In this document: positions 36,924 to 44,988 of the stretch, one piece after another
Layout of the letters: every line of letters begins with the position of its first letter
Numbering within the stretch: the stretch's first letter is position 1
Assembly (NCBI GenBank): GCA_016860845.1
Contig: BOKF01000002.1
Span: forward strand, 310,001 to 374,000
Length of the DNA stretch: 64,000 nucleotides
Direction of reading: 5' to 3'
Origin: Chloroflexota bacterium
Lineage (GTDB): Bacteria; Chloroflexota; Anaerolineae; 4572-78; J111
The notes under the pieces: generated by a model
Database searches by the model: none
The model's input: the letters and a program-made list of their open reading frames with translations, nothing else
Told to the model about the DNA's origin: nothing
Program-made: the position numbers and the translations under genes

Positions 36924-37952
36924 TTAAGCCTTCTTCAAGCTGACAACCTGGTGCATGGGACCGTCGAGTGATCGCTCGATCAGCCAGCCGGCGCTGCGGA
37001 CCAGCCGGCCAAAAGCCTCCAACCCGATAAAGCGGATAGCGGGCCGGCCGGGGACATGCTCCATCTGCTTCAGGCGAGGATCCAGGGTTGAGGCATCGCG
37101 CACCACCGGCCCCACCATCACGAAATCGGCGGGAGTGCCCTCACGCAGGGCCTGCAGATTGGCCACAATTTCTTCGTCAGAGGCAAACTCGAACAAGCCT
37201 CCCTCGCTGGAACCCACAGCGACGGCCTCCCTGAGCGCGATCCTATCCATCACCTCGCGTAAAACCGTGGGGTCCGCCCAATCATACGGGACGTGTTCAA
37301 AGGTGACCGCCAGCCCGTGCAGCGGGCCGTCCTCGATCAGCGCCGCCAGGGCCCGCCCGCCGAAGTGAGGCCCTTCCTGATCAAGATCGAGGACGTGGAT
37401 GGCAATCTGCCGTCCAGCTAGCCGTCCAGGCTGCTCTTTGTGGAGTAGGATCAGCGCGTTGAGACTGTCCGGCGCTGGTCCCCCGCCGATATTGAGCAGA
37501 TGCACGGGGCCATCCGGGCGCGCAGCCAGGGCCGGGGCGAGGCCATCAGCCAGCAGACGGGCGACATCGCGCATGCGCCAGCGAAAAGTGACCGGGGTCA
37601 GGCTGGCCGCCCATTGGCGGTCGAGGGGACTGGCATAACCTTCGCCCAGGTTGTCCGGTCCAAGCTTGTGGAGATAGGTCATCATGCCTGTGGTATAGGT
37701 GCCTGCCGATTCGGCCATCCCGCGCAGCAAAATAGACTGCTGGGCGAGGGCCTGCATCACGGCGGCCGGCGTTTGCGTTGCTCGCTGCACGCTGAGCACC
37801 ATCTGATCAATCAGCGCCGATAATTCGGCCTCGCTCATGTCAAAGGCGAAGGCCGGGTGGGTAATGTCAATGACGGGCAGCTCGATGCCGTCATCCGCCA
37901 CCGCATAGCAGACGCCTGCCTTTTTGTTCTTTTCGGGAATTTTGATATTCAC
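36924..37952 (-). CDS. SAM-dependent methyltransferase-like protein
   Basis: 342 residues with a Rossmann-type core: motif I is HLLNIGGGPAPDSLNALILL (about residues 150-170), an acidic strand end follows in IHVLDLDQEGPHFGG, and PADFVMVGPVVRD and the C-terminal GRLVRSAGWLIERSLDGPMH fit later strands. The N-terminal 130 residues are helical and could be a dimerisation or substrate domain, as in O-methyltransferases. Methyl transfer is an inference from the fold pattern; no close homologue comes to mind. Translation starts at GTG with GGAG only 3-4 nt upstream. First gene of the minus-strand operon that ends at the terminator near 35180. Confidence 0.6.
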   Translation of the reverse strand: MNIKIPEKNKKAGVCYAVADDGIELPVIDITHPAFAFDMSEAELSALIDQMVLSVQRATQTPAAVMQALAQQSILLRGMAESAGTYTTGMMTYLHKLGPDNLGEGYASPLDRQWAASLTPVTFRWRMRDVARLLADGLAPALAARPDGPVHLLNIGGGPAPDSLNALILLHKEQPGRLAGRQIAIHVLDLDQEGPHFGGRALAALIEDGPLHGLAVTFEHVPYDWADPTVLREVMDRIALREAVAVGSSEGGLFEFASDEEIVANLQALREGTPADFVMVGPVVRDASTLDPRLKQMEHVPGRPAIRFIGLEAFGRLVRSAGWLIERSLDGPMHQVVSLKKA

Positions 37953-38273
37953 CTTCTCCTCTGCCTACCGTTTGCTGAGAAGACAGATCATAAATGGACT
38001 TTTCTTCGGCTGAAACTCACTCCGGACATAATCGCCATACAAAGCATTTTACCACACCCGCCATCGAGTATACAACATTCCCACGAGCGAGTCGGTCTCG
38101 ATAGCAGGCATATCCTTAACCTTTATGGTTGATTTGGCGGCAGATACAGATCAGGGTATGATGATGGCCCGCAAGTCAGGCCGAGGCGCCGGTATTTATA
38201 ATGAGAATGAGATGGTGCGCGAAGGGGAGATAGCCACCATCGGCAAATAGCTAATGGATGAAAGGGGGTAACT
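37953..38273. other. divergent intergenic region with a possible 41-codon frame
   Basis: A plus-strand frame at 38125-38250 encodes 41 residues ending with GAGIYNENEMVREGEIATIG. There is no good ribosome-binding site and I recognise no family; it may be the end of a decayed gene or a small protein. Nothing else is seen between the divergent operons. Confidence 0.3.
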
Positions 38274-39710
38274 ATGCCGATTCATATGATCGACTCACAC
38301 ATCTACGGGGGAGCCTGGAGCTCCGAGGAAATGCGGGCCATTTTCGACGATGTGCCCCGGACGCAGGGCTGGTTGGAGGTTATCGCCGTCCTGGCCGAAG
38401 CCCAGGCGGAGGTCGGCCTGATCCCGGCCGAAGTTGTGCCGGAAATCAAACGGGTCTGCCGCATCGAGCTGCTCACTATGGAGGACCTGCGTCAAGGCTA
38501 CCAGGAGACCGGCCATTCTACCCTGGGCTTGATCCGCGAATTAAAAAAACGCTGCCACGACAACGCCGGCGAGTGGATCTATTACGGGGCGACCGTTCAG
38601 GATATTACCGATACCTGGACCGCCATGGCCCTCCTCAAAACCTGGGATATCGTCTTCCGGGATTTGCGGGAGATTGAGGGTGATTTGCTGGCGCTGGCCG
38701 AGACACAGCGCAACACCTTGATGGCCGGCCGGACGCATGGTCAGCCCGGCCTGCCGATTACCTTTGGCTTCAAAGTGGCGGTCTGGGTCCGCGAGATCAG
38801 GCGGCATCTGGAGCGATTGAAGGACGTGCGCCGGCGGCTGGGGGTCGGCCAACTGGCCGGGGGTGTTGGTTCGTTATCGTCGTTTGGCGACAAGGGCTTT
38901 GAACTGCAAGAAAAGTTTTTTGCCCGGTTGGGGTTGCGTCCACCCGACATCGTTTGGAATACGGCCCGCGATACCCATGTGGAATTCATTAATCTACTGG
39001 CGATGGTAGCGGCTACCTTTGATAAGATTGGCCAGGAGGTTTATAACTTGCAGCGCCCGGAGCTGGGCGAGGTGCGGGAAGGTTTTGTCGAAGGGACGGT
39101 GGGCAGCATTACCATGCCGCACAAGCGCAATCCAGAAATTGCCGAACACCTGAGTACCCTGGCCCGTCTCATTCGGCACAATGCCGGCTGCCTGGCTGAA
39201 AACCTGGTCCACGACCACGAGCGGGACGGCCGTTCCTGGAAGGCGGAGTGGGGCTTGATTGCGCCGACCTGCGCCATGACCGGTTCGCTGCTGCGCCTGA
39301 GTAAGATCATGTGCGCGCATCTGGAGGTAGACCGGGGCGGAATGCTGGCTAATCTGGCAGCGACGCACGGTTATGTGCTGTCAGAGGGGCTGATGCTGGC
39401 TCTAGCCAAAAAGATCGGTAAACAAACGGCCCACGATATTGTTTATAACACGGCCATGGCCGCTTTTGCTGCCCGGCGCCCGCTCAAAGATGCTGCTCTT
39501 GAAAACGAAAAGATTACTGCCCATCTCGCCAAAGACGAAATTGAGACTTTGTTTGATTATGAGCGCCGGGTCGGGTTGTGTCCTCAATTTGTTGACCGGG
39601 TGTTAACCCTGACGCGGGCGGATCGAGCCAGGGATGAAGCCTTTTTACCAAAGAGTCTTCAAAATGGGTCTGAATCCTCCGGCTCTGCCCACGCCCCATC
39701 TTCTGGCTAA
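38274..39710 (+). CDS. fumarase/aspartase-superfamily lyase (adenylosuccinate lyase-like)
   Basis: 478 residues with the superfamily regions in order: early catalytic region ETGHSTLGLIREL, AGRTHGQPGLPITFGFKVAV (the His that protonates substrate), and the mobile signature loop GSITMPHKRNPEIAEHLS with the catalytic Ser. The C-terminal ADSL-like domain contains SEGLMLALAKKIGKQTAHD. The MPHKRNP loop and length are closest to PurB-like or carboxymuconate cycloisomerase-like enzymes rather than fumarase or aspartase. It is not beside purine genes, so adenylosuccinate lyase cannot be assumed; a C-N lyase on another substrate is possible. AAAGGGGG precedes the ATG. The last 20 residues (SESSGSAHAPSSG) are low-complexity. 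Confidence 0.8.
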   Translation: MPIHMIDSHIYGGAWSSEEMRAIFDDVPRTQGWLEVIAVLAEAQAEVGLIPAEVVPEIKRVCRIELLTMEDLRQGYQETGHSTLGLIRELKKRCHDNAGEWIYYGATVQDITDTWTAMALLKTWDIVFRDLREIEGDLLALAETQRNTLMAGRTHGQPGLPITFGFKVAVWVREIRRHLERLKDVRRRLGVGQLAGGVGSLSSFGDKGFELQEKFFARLGLRPPDIVWNTARDTHVEFINLLAMVAATFDKIGQEVYNLQRPELGEVREGFVEGTVGSITMPHKRNPEIAEHLSTLARLIRHNAGCLAENLVHDHERDGRSWKAEWGLIAPTCAMTGSLLRLSKIMCAHLEVDRGGMLANLAATHGYVLSEGLMLALAKKIGKQTAHDIVYNTAMAAFAARRPLKDAALENEKITAHLAKDEIETLFDYERRVGLCPQFVDRVLTLTRADRARDEAFLPKSLQNGSESSGSAHAPSSG

Positions 39711-39731
39711 ACGATTAAGAGTCAACATAGA

Positions 39732-40136
39732 TCAGGAATATCGCCGGGCATACTGGTAGGCGGCAACCGAAATAACAATCCATACGACGGCGCGCAGACT
39801 CATCGCCGCTACGGTGCGCACCTCATAGCCGCCTCCGCTTAACAGATAGACCCCAAAAGCGGCAAAGGTTACCAAAGTTGCCCCGGCAATCAAGCCCGAC
39901 AGCCACACCGCCCAGCGCTGCTGCAACCATAGACCCACCCCAGCAGCGACATAGGCAAAACCGGCCAGGAAATTGAACCAGACCACAAATGGGACATAAT
40001 TGCCGGCTGCCTGCCGCGCCTCGGCTTCAAATAAGACCGCGCCACCCGAGCGGAGGGTGAGTAAGCCAAACAGAACTGCAAAAAGAGCTATTGCCCCTAG
40101 CCAGAAAGGGCGCTTTAACTGAAGTGGATTCGTCAT
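39732..40136 (-). CDS. hypothetical four-helix membrane protein
   Basis: A 134-residue integral membrane protein with four predicted helices: FWLGAIALFAVLFGLLTL, VPFVVWFNFLAGFAYVAAGV, WAVWLSGLIAGATLVTFAAF and SLRAVVWIVISVAAYQYA. Between helices 1 and 2 lies RSGGAVLFEAEARQAAGNYV. I do not recognise a named family. The frame opens at 40151, but GGGAGG lies 4-5 nt before the ATG at 40136, so that start is used. It follows the P-type ATPase region on the same strand without clear coupling. Confidence 0.65.
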   Translation of the reverse strand: MTNPLQLKRPFWLGAIALFAVLFGLLTLRSGGAVLFEAEARQAAGNYVPFVVWFNFLAGFAYVAAGVGLWLQQRWAVWLSGLIAGATLVTFAAFGVYLLSGGGYEVRTVAAMSLRAVVWIVISVAAYQYARRYS

Positions 40137-40232
40137 TGGTCCTCCCATCATGCTCCTATAATCCGTGCCGCCCTATCATAGCACTTCTTCCGACTTCCGT
40201 CTTCGACTTTTGTCGGATTTGGCGGGCTAATT

Positions 40233-42182
40233 TCAGGCTCGTAACAACCTCATCCCGTTCAGAATAACCACCAACACTGACAGCTCGTGGATAAACATCC
40301 CCTCCGCCATATGGACCTCGCCCAGCAGCACCCCGGCCAGCAGACCGGCGACCGTAACCAGGGCGATGACCACATTCTGGCGGATGTTGCGCAGCGTGGC
40401 TTTGGACAGGCCAATCGCCTCCGGGATTTTTAACAGGTCGTCGGCCATCAGCGCAATGCCGGCCGTTTCCAGGGCCACATCGGTCCCGGCAGCGCCCATC
40501 GCCAAGCCGATGTCGGCTGCAGCCAGGGCCGGGGCGTCATTAATGCCGTCGCCGGCCATTGCCACCACGTGCCCTTCGGTCTGCAGGCGGCGAATAACAG
40601 CCAATTTGTCCTCCGGCAGCAGGTTGGCATAAACTTCGGTCACACCCGCTTCGGCGGCAATGGCCTGGGCGGTACGCCGGTCATCACCGGTGAGCATGAC
40701 GATCCGTTTTAGTCCCACGGCCTTTAATTGGCGGAGCATAGCCGGCGCCGCCGGTCGCAGCGGGTCGGCAATGCCCAGAATGCCTAACACGACCCCATCC
40801 AGCGCGACCAGGACCGCAGTTTTGCCGGCTGTTTTCAGTTGGGCCAGCTCTGTTTCGATCTCAGGGCGAATAATTACCCCCAGCTTGTCCATCAACTCGG
40901 CGGCCCCAACCCCAATAATGTGTCCCTGATAGGTAGCCCGGACGCCGCGTCCGGTGTAGGTCTCAAAAGTCTTGGCGGAGGGAGTGAAACCGAGACTCTC
41001 CGCTTCAGCTAAAATCGGGCGGGCCAGGGGATGCTCCGAACCGGCCTCGGCGATGGCGGCCCAGCGCAATACCTCTTGCTGGGCTTCATCCCAACGCCCC
41101 CTGCCTTTCCCGTTTGTTGCCGGTGTGATAAGCATGCTCCCGGCATTGGCCCATTGTCCAGCCGGAACCAGGACGGGTTGGAGGGCAATGACATCGGTCA
41201 GGCGCGGCTGGCCCTGGGTTAAAGTCCCGGTCTTATCCAGGGCCAGGGCGGTGATCTTGCCGGCATTCTCCAGGTACTCGCCTCCCTTGATTAAAATGCC
41301 GCGCTGGGCGGCCCGGCCAATGCCGGCCACCACCGAGACCGGGGTAGAAATGACCAGAGCGCCCGGACAGCCGATCACCAGCAGGGTCAGCGCCAGCTTA
41401 ATATCACGGGTGAGCAGAAAGGCCACGAAACTCAGGCCAATAATAGCGGGGGTGTACCAGCGGGCAAAGCGTTCGATAAAGCGCTGGGTCGGCGCCTTCT
41501 CCTCCTGAGCTTCCTCAACCCGGTGAATAATCCGGGCCAGGGTTGTATCAGCGCCCGCTCCGGTGACCCGCACCTGGAGCAGCCCGTTCTGATTAACCGT
41601 TCCGGCATAGACGGTCGCGCCCTTCGTCTTTTCAACCGGCATCGACTCCCCGGTGATGGGACTCTCGTCCACAGCGGCCCGGCCGTCAATCACTTCGCCG
41701 TCTACGGGGACCTTGGTCCCTGGTTTGATCAACACTGTTTCGCCGGGTTGGACCTCGTGGGCCAGGACCCCGACCTGCTGGCCGGAGCGCAGGACAATAG
41801 CCGTGGTCGGGGCGAGGTCGAACAACTGCTGCAAGGTCTGGCGGGTGCGGTTGAGGGTGCGGGCTTCCAGGTAAGCGCCCAGCATGAACAGAAAGGTCAC
41901 AGCGGCGGCCTCCCAGACCTCGCCAATGAGCAGCGCGCCGATTGTGGCAATAGTGACCAATAGTTCGATGCTGATGTGCCGGTTATGCAGAGCCGCCCAG
42001 GCTCGTAAGGCAATATCCGACCCTGCCAGCAAGGCGGCTGCGACCATCGCGCCGGTGTAGAGGGTGGACCCTCCGGCCAGATAATCGGTTGCCAGACCCA
42101 CCGTGATCAGCATCCCGCTGGCTGCGGTTAACAACTGCCGGCGCTGCATCGGACTTTTAAACCAGATTTTGATCGTCTTCAT
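40233..42182 (-). CDS. P1B-type heavy-metal-translocating ATPase with CPG motif
   Basis: 649-residue metal export pump of the inner membrane. Seen: helices near 20-110, actuator loop with ITGESMPVEK, the membrane motif LLVIGCPGALVISTPVSV (about 265-280), phosphorylation site DKTGTLTQG (about 314), SEHPLARP typical of P1B ATPases, and GDGINDAPAL before the last helices. The usual CPC or SPC metal-ligand tripeptide is CPG here, and the C-terminal helix ends LNGMRLL, as in Zn/Cd/Pb pumps (NxxRLL). The N-terminus has no metal-binding domain; a separate HMA protein is encoded just upstream. The substrate metal is uncertain. A hairpin separates it from the HMA gene. Confidence 0.85.
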   Translation of the reverse strand: MKTIKIWFKSPMQRRQLLTAASGMLITVGLATDYLAGGSTLYTGAMVAAALLAGSDIALRAWAALHNRHISIELLVTIATIGALLIGEVWEAAAVTFLFMLGAYLEARTLNRTRQTLQQLFDLAPTTAIVLRSGQQVGVLAHEVQPGETVLIKPGTKVPVDGEVIDGRAAVDESPITGESMPVEKTKGATVYAGTVNQNGLLQVRVTGAGADTTLARIIHRVEEAQEEKAPTQRFIERFARWYTPAIIGLSFVAFLLTRDIKLALTLLVIGCPGALVISTPVSVVAGIGRAAQRGILIKGGEYLENAGKITALALDKTGTLTQGQPRLTDVIALQPVLVPAGQWANAGSMLITPATNGKGRGRWDEAQQEVLRWAAIAEAGSEHPLARPILAEAESLGFTPSAKTFETYTGRGVRATYQGHIIGVGAAELMDKLGVIIRPEIETELAQLKTAGKTAVLVALDGVVLGILGIADPLRPAAPAMLRQLKAVGLKRIVMLTGDDRRTAQAIAAEAGVTEVYANLLPEDKLAVIRRLQTEGHVVAMAGDGINDAPALAAADIGLAMGAAGTDVALETAGIALMADDLLKIPEAIGLSKATLRNIRQNVVIALVTVAGLLAGVLLGEVHMAEGMFIHELSVLVVILNGMRLLRA

Positions 42183-42201
42183 CGGGGTATCTCGTCCTTT
42201 C

Positions 42202-42230
42202 TAAAAGCGACGGCCCCCGTGTGGGGCCGT
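42202..42230 (-). terminator. hairpin between the HMA chaperone and the P-type ATPase
   Basis: On the minus strand ACGGCCCC pairs with GGGGCCGT and is followed by CGCTTTTAG. It is a moderate terminator that could make chaperone transcripts exceed ATPase transcripts. Confidence 0.4.
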
Positions 42231-42243
42231 CTTCCGCGATACT

Positions 42244-42312
42244 TTACTCTGCCGTACCGTGACTGTGACCCTCGCCCCCTTCGGCGGGGAGGGTTTGCCT
42301 CAATACTTTCAT
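42244..42312 (-). CDS. 22-residue coupled peptide ending in HSHG
   Basis: The HMA gene's stop TGA overlaps an ATG (TGATGA), opening a 22-codon frame, MKVLRQTLPAEGGEGHSHGT plus AE. The HSHG run is a typical metal-binding tail. It could be a small metal-buffer peptide, a detached fragment of the pump's His-rich N-terminus, or chance. Confidence 0.35.
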   Translation of the reverse strand: MKVLRQTLPAEGGEGHSHGTAE

Positions 42313-42527
42313 CAGAAGGGGGCGACTTTGGCTTCGTAGCCGGCCGGCCGGATGGTCTTGATCAACTCGTCGGCGCTGGCCCGGTCAGGGTCGTGTTCGA
42401 CAACGATGCGGCCGGTGTTGAAGTGAACTTTGGCCTCTTCAACACCCGGTACACTCTTGAGACCCTTCTCGATCTTGGCCACACAGGATGGGCACGAAAA
42501 CTCCTGGCTGCGTAAGATGGTCTTCAT
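42312..42527 (-). CDS. heavy-metal-associated (HMA) domain chaperone
   Basis: A 71-residue ferredoxin-like HMA domain of the CopZ type. The metal site is C12-P-S-C15 (FSCPSCVAKIEKGLKSVPGV) and VEEAKVHFNTGRIVVEHDPD and the final GYEAKV complete the fold. It would deliver Cu+, Zn2+ or a related ion to the adjacent pump, which lacks its own HMA domain. A longer frame to 42629 exists, but AAAGGAGG lies before the ATG at 42527. The fold's MxCxxC consensus is changed to F-S-C-P-S-C. It is followed by the overlapping HSHG peptide and then the P1B ATPase. Confidence 0.82.
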   Translation of the reverse strand: MKTILRSQEFSCPSCVAKIEKGLKSVPGVEEAKVHFNTGRIVVEHDPDRASADELIKTIRPAGYEAKVAPF

Positions 42528-42699
42528 TGTTCCAAACCTCCTTTCACTTAAGTTCAATCCTGTCCTTACTGTATCACAAGACGGTGCTGCACTTGTATGA
42601 TTTAGCTCAATTAAGTACACAGGAATCAAAAACCCCTGGATTAAATGAAATCAATCCAGGGGTTAAAATTGCCGCTTCGCGGGCTGTGTGGCGATTTGT

Positions 42700-43449
42700 T
42701 TATGTTTCCGCGACGATGGCAGACAGCATCTGCTTATCGGCGATAGCCACCCACTGCCGCCCGGTGCGGATGAGACCCTCCTTTTGGAACTGGCTCATGA
42801 CCCGGCTGGCCGTCTCGACAGTGGTGCCGGTCAGCTCTGCCAACTCTTGCCGCGATAGAGGCATTTGGATGAGCAGTCCCTCCGGCCGAGGTTCACCCAG
42901 TTTCTCGGCCAACTTGAGCAAGGCCGCGGCAATGCGGTGTTCAACCGAATGGGCGCTGAGTTGGCGGATCGTCTCGTGCGCTGCTTTCAGCCGCCGGGCC
43001 ATCACTTCCAGCGCGGTCACCGTAACCGACGGGTAACGCCGGAGGATAGCCTGGAAATCAGCGGCGGCAACAGCCAGGATACAGGCCATCGTCTGGGCCA
43101 AGGCGGTATCCGGGTAAGTTTCATCGCCCAAAACCGAGAGACTGCCGAAGAACTCGCCCGGCGTCAGAATGTCCAGCAGCACATCCTGCCCGCTCAGCGT
43201 ATGCTGGAGCAGTTTCACCTTGCCAACAGCGACCACGTAGAGCCGGGCGGCCGGGTCGCCGGCGTAGTAAATGACCTGGCCCGGTTCATAGCCGTGCTCG
43301 TGAAATAACTGATTGACCTCAGCCACCGCCGCAGGGGGCAGGTCGGCGAAGAAAGGCACCCGGCTCAGGATGTCCAGCCGGGTATGGATGGTACACATCT
43401 GCGGCTCAATGTCTTCCAGCTTCAAGGGAGTGCTGCGGCGAGTGGCCAT
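42700..43449 (-). CDS. Crp/Fnr-family transcriptional regulator
   Basis: 249-residue dimeric regulator with an N-terminal effector domain (about 15-140, FHEHGYEPGQVIYYAGDPAA, then GKVKLLQHTLSGQDVLLDIL and GEFFGSLS) and a C-terminal winged helix (about 165-240). The recognition helix TVETASRVMSQFQKEG shows E-x2-S-R, the FNR pattern, not the R-E-x3-R of E. coli CRP. Only two cysteines are present outside the helix (MCTIH, MACIL), so the four-cysteine Fe-S sensor of FNR is absent; the signal is unknown. GGAGGAG lies before the ATG at 43449; the frame itself opens at 43482. It is the obvious candidate to bind the palindromes at 12284, 13510, 20654 and 54451. Confidence 0.87.
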   Translation of the reverse strand: MATRRSTPLKLEDIEPQMCTIHTRLDILSRVPFFADLPPAAVAEVNQLFHEHGYEPGQVIYYAGDPAARLYVVAVGKVKLLQHTLSGQDVLLDILTPGEFFGSLSVLGDETYPDTALAQTMACILAVAAADFQAILRRYPSVTVTALEVMARRLKAAHETIRQLSAHSVEHRIAAALLKLAEKLGEPRPEGLLIQMPLSRQELAELTGTTVETASRVMSQFQKEGLIRTGRQWVAIADKQMLSAIVAET

Positions 43450-43596
43450 AAGATAGGCTTCTCCTCCATCCGATCTTACCACGTCTCGGTTAAAAATACC
43501 AGGGTATCCTCAACCGTACTGTCTTCAAGCACGGTGACAACGTCAATGATCATGATCCCTTAGACTTTCTTTCAGACTCTACTCCTGCTGTAAGGT

Positions 43597-43938
43597 TCAC
43601 ATGTAAGACACACTATCATTATTATTTTGCACCTGGGCCAGGATTTGTTGTCGAGCCATTGGATCATCAAAAGTGGCAGCCAAATCTTTCAAGAATGATC
43701 TGATCTGGGGATCATCAGCTAATTGGTAGCGGCTCCCAACCCGTTCGACCAGCCCGGCCAGTTGCAAATCGTTCATAATTCGCTCCAATAAAGGCAGGTG
43801 GCCAAGATACAGCCGTTCGGCCAGTTGCTGGAGATTTTTGGTCGCTTCTGGGCGTTGGTGGAGAAAAAGCAGAAGGCGCAGCTTTTGGAACGAGTCGATC
43901 CGTTTGACTTCAATAAAATCGGTGATTGAGCCTTTCAC
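43597..43938 (-). CDS. small winged-helix-like protein
   Basis: 113 residues that read like a winged-helix DNA-binding domain: SFQKLRLLLFLHQRPEATKN, LQQLAERLYLGHLPLLERIM and DLQLAGLVERVGSRYQLADD correspond to helices and wing. The C-terminal 40 residues form an acidic helix. I cannot name a family. The start is GTG at 43938 with AGGGAGG five bases upstream; a TTG seven codons earlier lies inside the ribosome-binding site. Last gene of a minus-strand run that begins at 45549, so it may regulate or act with those genes. Confidence 0.55.
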   Translation of the reverse strand: MKGSITDFIEVKRIDSFQKLRLLLFLHQRPEATKNLQQLAERLYLGHLPLLERIMNDLQLAGLVERVGSRYQLADDPQIRSFLKDLAATFDDPMARQQILAQVQNNNDSVSYM

Positions 43939-43974
43939 AGCAACCTCCCTATATATCAATCAGTCTGATCCCGT

Positions 43975-44073
43975 TTACCGCTGCCGCAGGTCGTACCAGC
44001 TAAAGAGCAGAATTAGCAGCGGTAAGAGGACCATACTCCACATCATCAGCTCCACCAGAATTCGTGTGTTCAT
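43975..44073 (-). CDS. 32-residue single-pass membrane protein
   Basis: A short frame encodes one strongly hydrophobic helix (MMWSMVLLPLLILLFSWYDL) with a basic C-terminus (RQR). It lies between the DUF488 and winged-helix genes on the same strand with 19-nt and 36-nt gaps. Small membrane proteins of this kind can modulate larger ones. The ribosome-binding site is weak. Confidence 0.4.
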   Translation of the reverse strand: MNTRILVELMMWSMVLLPLLILLFSWYDLRQR

Positions 44074-44092
44074 GCTAACCAGTACATCTCAA

Positions 44093-44440
44093 TTATTGGA
44101 GCGACTCCAGGTACTTTTTTAAGGCCACGGCATTATTGTGCTCGGCATCCCTGGCCGAGAAAACCAGGGTGAGAATACCGTGATCGCTTTTTTCCTTAAG
44201 GAAGCGGGCCACATCTCCCTTCTCTTTGAGTTCCACTTCGTATCTTTGGCAGAATTCCGGCCATTTTTGCGGATCGTGCCCAAACCACTTGCGCAGGGAA
44301 GTGCTGGGCGCAATCTCTTTCAGCCACATATCAAGCGCCAGCTCTTCTTTCTTCATCCCCCGCGGCCAGATGCGATCAACGAGCACGCGGAAACCATCTT
44401 CTTTATCCGGTGGATCATAGGCGCGTTTGAGCTTAATCAT
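44093..44440 (-). CDS. DUF488-family protein (YeaO-like)
   Basis: 115-residue cytoplasmic protein with the DUF488 signature: IKLKRAYDPPDKEDGFRVLV, DRIWPRGMKKEELALDMWLK, EIAPSTSLRKWFGHDPQKWP and the final TLVFSARDAEHNNAVALKKY. The function of this family is unknown. The conserved R, W and H residues suggest an enzyme active site. It lies 6 nt downstream of the Rnk-like gene, in the stress-type operon starting at 45549. Confidence 0.88.
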   Translation of the reverse strand: MIKLKRAYDPPDKEDGFRVLVDRIWPRGMKKEELALDMWLKEIAPSTSLRKWFGHDPQKWPEFCQRYEVELKEKGDVARFLKEKSDHGILTLVFSARDAEHNNAVALKKYLESLQ

Positions 44441-44446
44441 TTTGCC

Positions 44447-44959
44447 TTAAGCGTAATCATCAAAGACCTCTTGATACTTCGATAATTTCACCAGTGTCTC
44501 CCGCCACTTGGTTGGGGCGGCGGGTGAAAAATCAACCCCCTCGGCCTCCGTCAAACCGTTGGCTTCAGGCTGATACAGAATTTGTTTGACCTGCAGGCGG
44601 CTGATCCCACCCGGTACGGGCCACTCCACGGTGTCGCCGACCCGGTAGCCCAACATAGCCGTGCCAATGGGGGCCAGCACCGAGATTTTATCCTGGTCAA
44701 TATCGGCCTCGTTTGGGAAAACCAGGGTGTAGGTCATCTCTTCCCCGGTTTCCAGGTCTTCCAGGCAAACGGTGGAATTCATAGTAATGACATCGGCCGG
44801 AACTTGAGCGGATGGGACCACTTGCGCTCGTGCCAACTCGCCGGCTAACTCGACCAGGTCAGCCGGGTCGTGCTCATTAAAACGCTGGGCCGCCTCAAGC
44901 AGCTCTCTCAAATGTTTCAGATCCAAATCGGTAATATAGATGTCTCGGTGTTTCATCAT
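44447..44959 (-). CDS. rnk: nucleoside diphosphate kinase regulator / GreA-GreB-like (Rnk)
   Basis: 170 residues with an N-terminal helical segment (ITDLDLKHLRELLEAA) followed by a GreA/GreB C-terminal FKBP-like domain (VITMNSTVCLEDLETGEEMT, then YTLVFPNEADIDQDKISVLA, PIGTAMLGYRVGDTVEWPVP). This is the Rnk pattern, in which the coiled coil is too short for full transcript cleavage. Rnk proteins bind RNA polymerase and affect NTP metabolism. About 30 extra C-terminal residues (ALTKWRETLVKLS-type) are unusual. Located after the unknown gene at 45549 and before DUF488, spacing under 30 nt. Confidence 0.82.
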   Translation of the reverse strand: MMKHRDIYITDLDLKHLRELLEAAQRFNEHDPADLVELAGELARAQVVPSAQVPADVITMNSTVCLEDLETGEEMTYTLVFPNEADIDQDKISVLAPIGTAMLGYRVGDTVEWPVPGGISRLQVKQILYQPEANGLTEAEGVDFSPAAPTKWRETLVKLSKYQEVFDDYA

Positions 44960-44988
44960 AGCTCCTTATCTGTCGAAAGTTAGATGAC

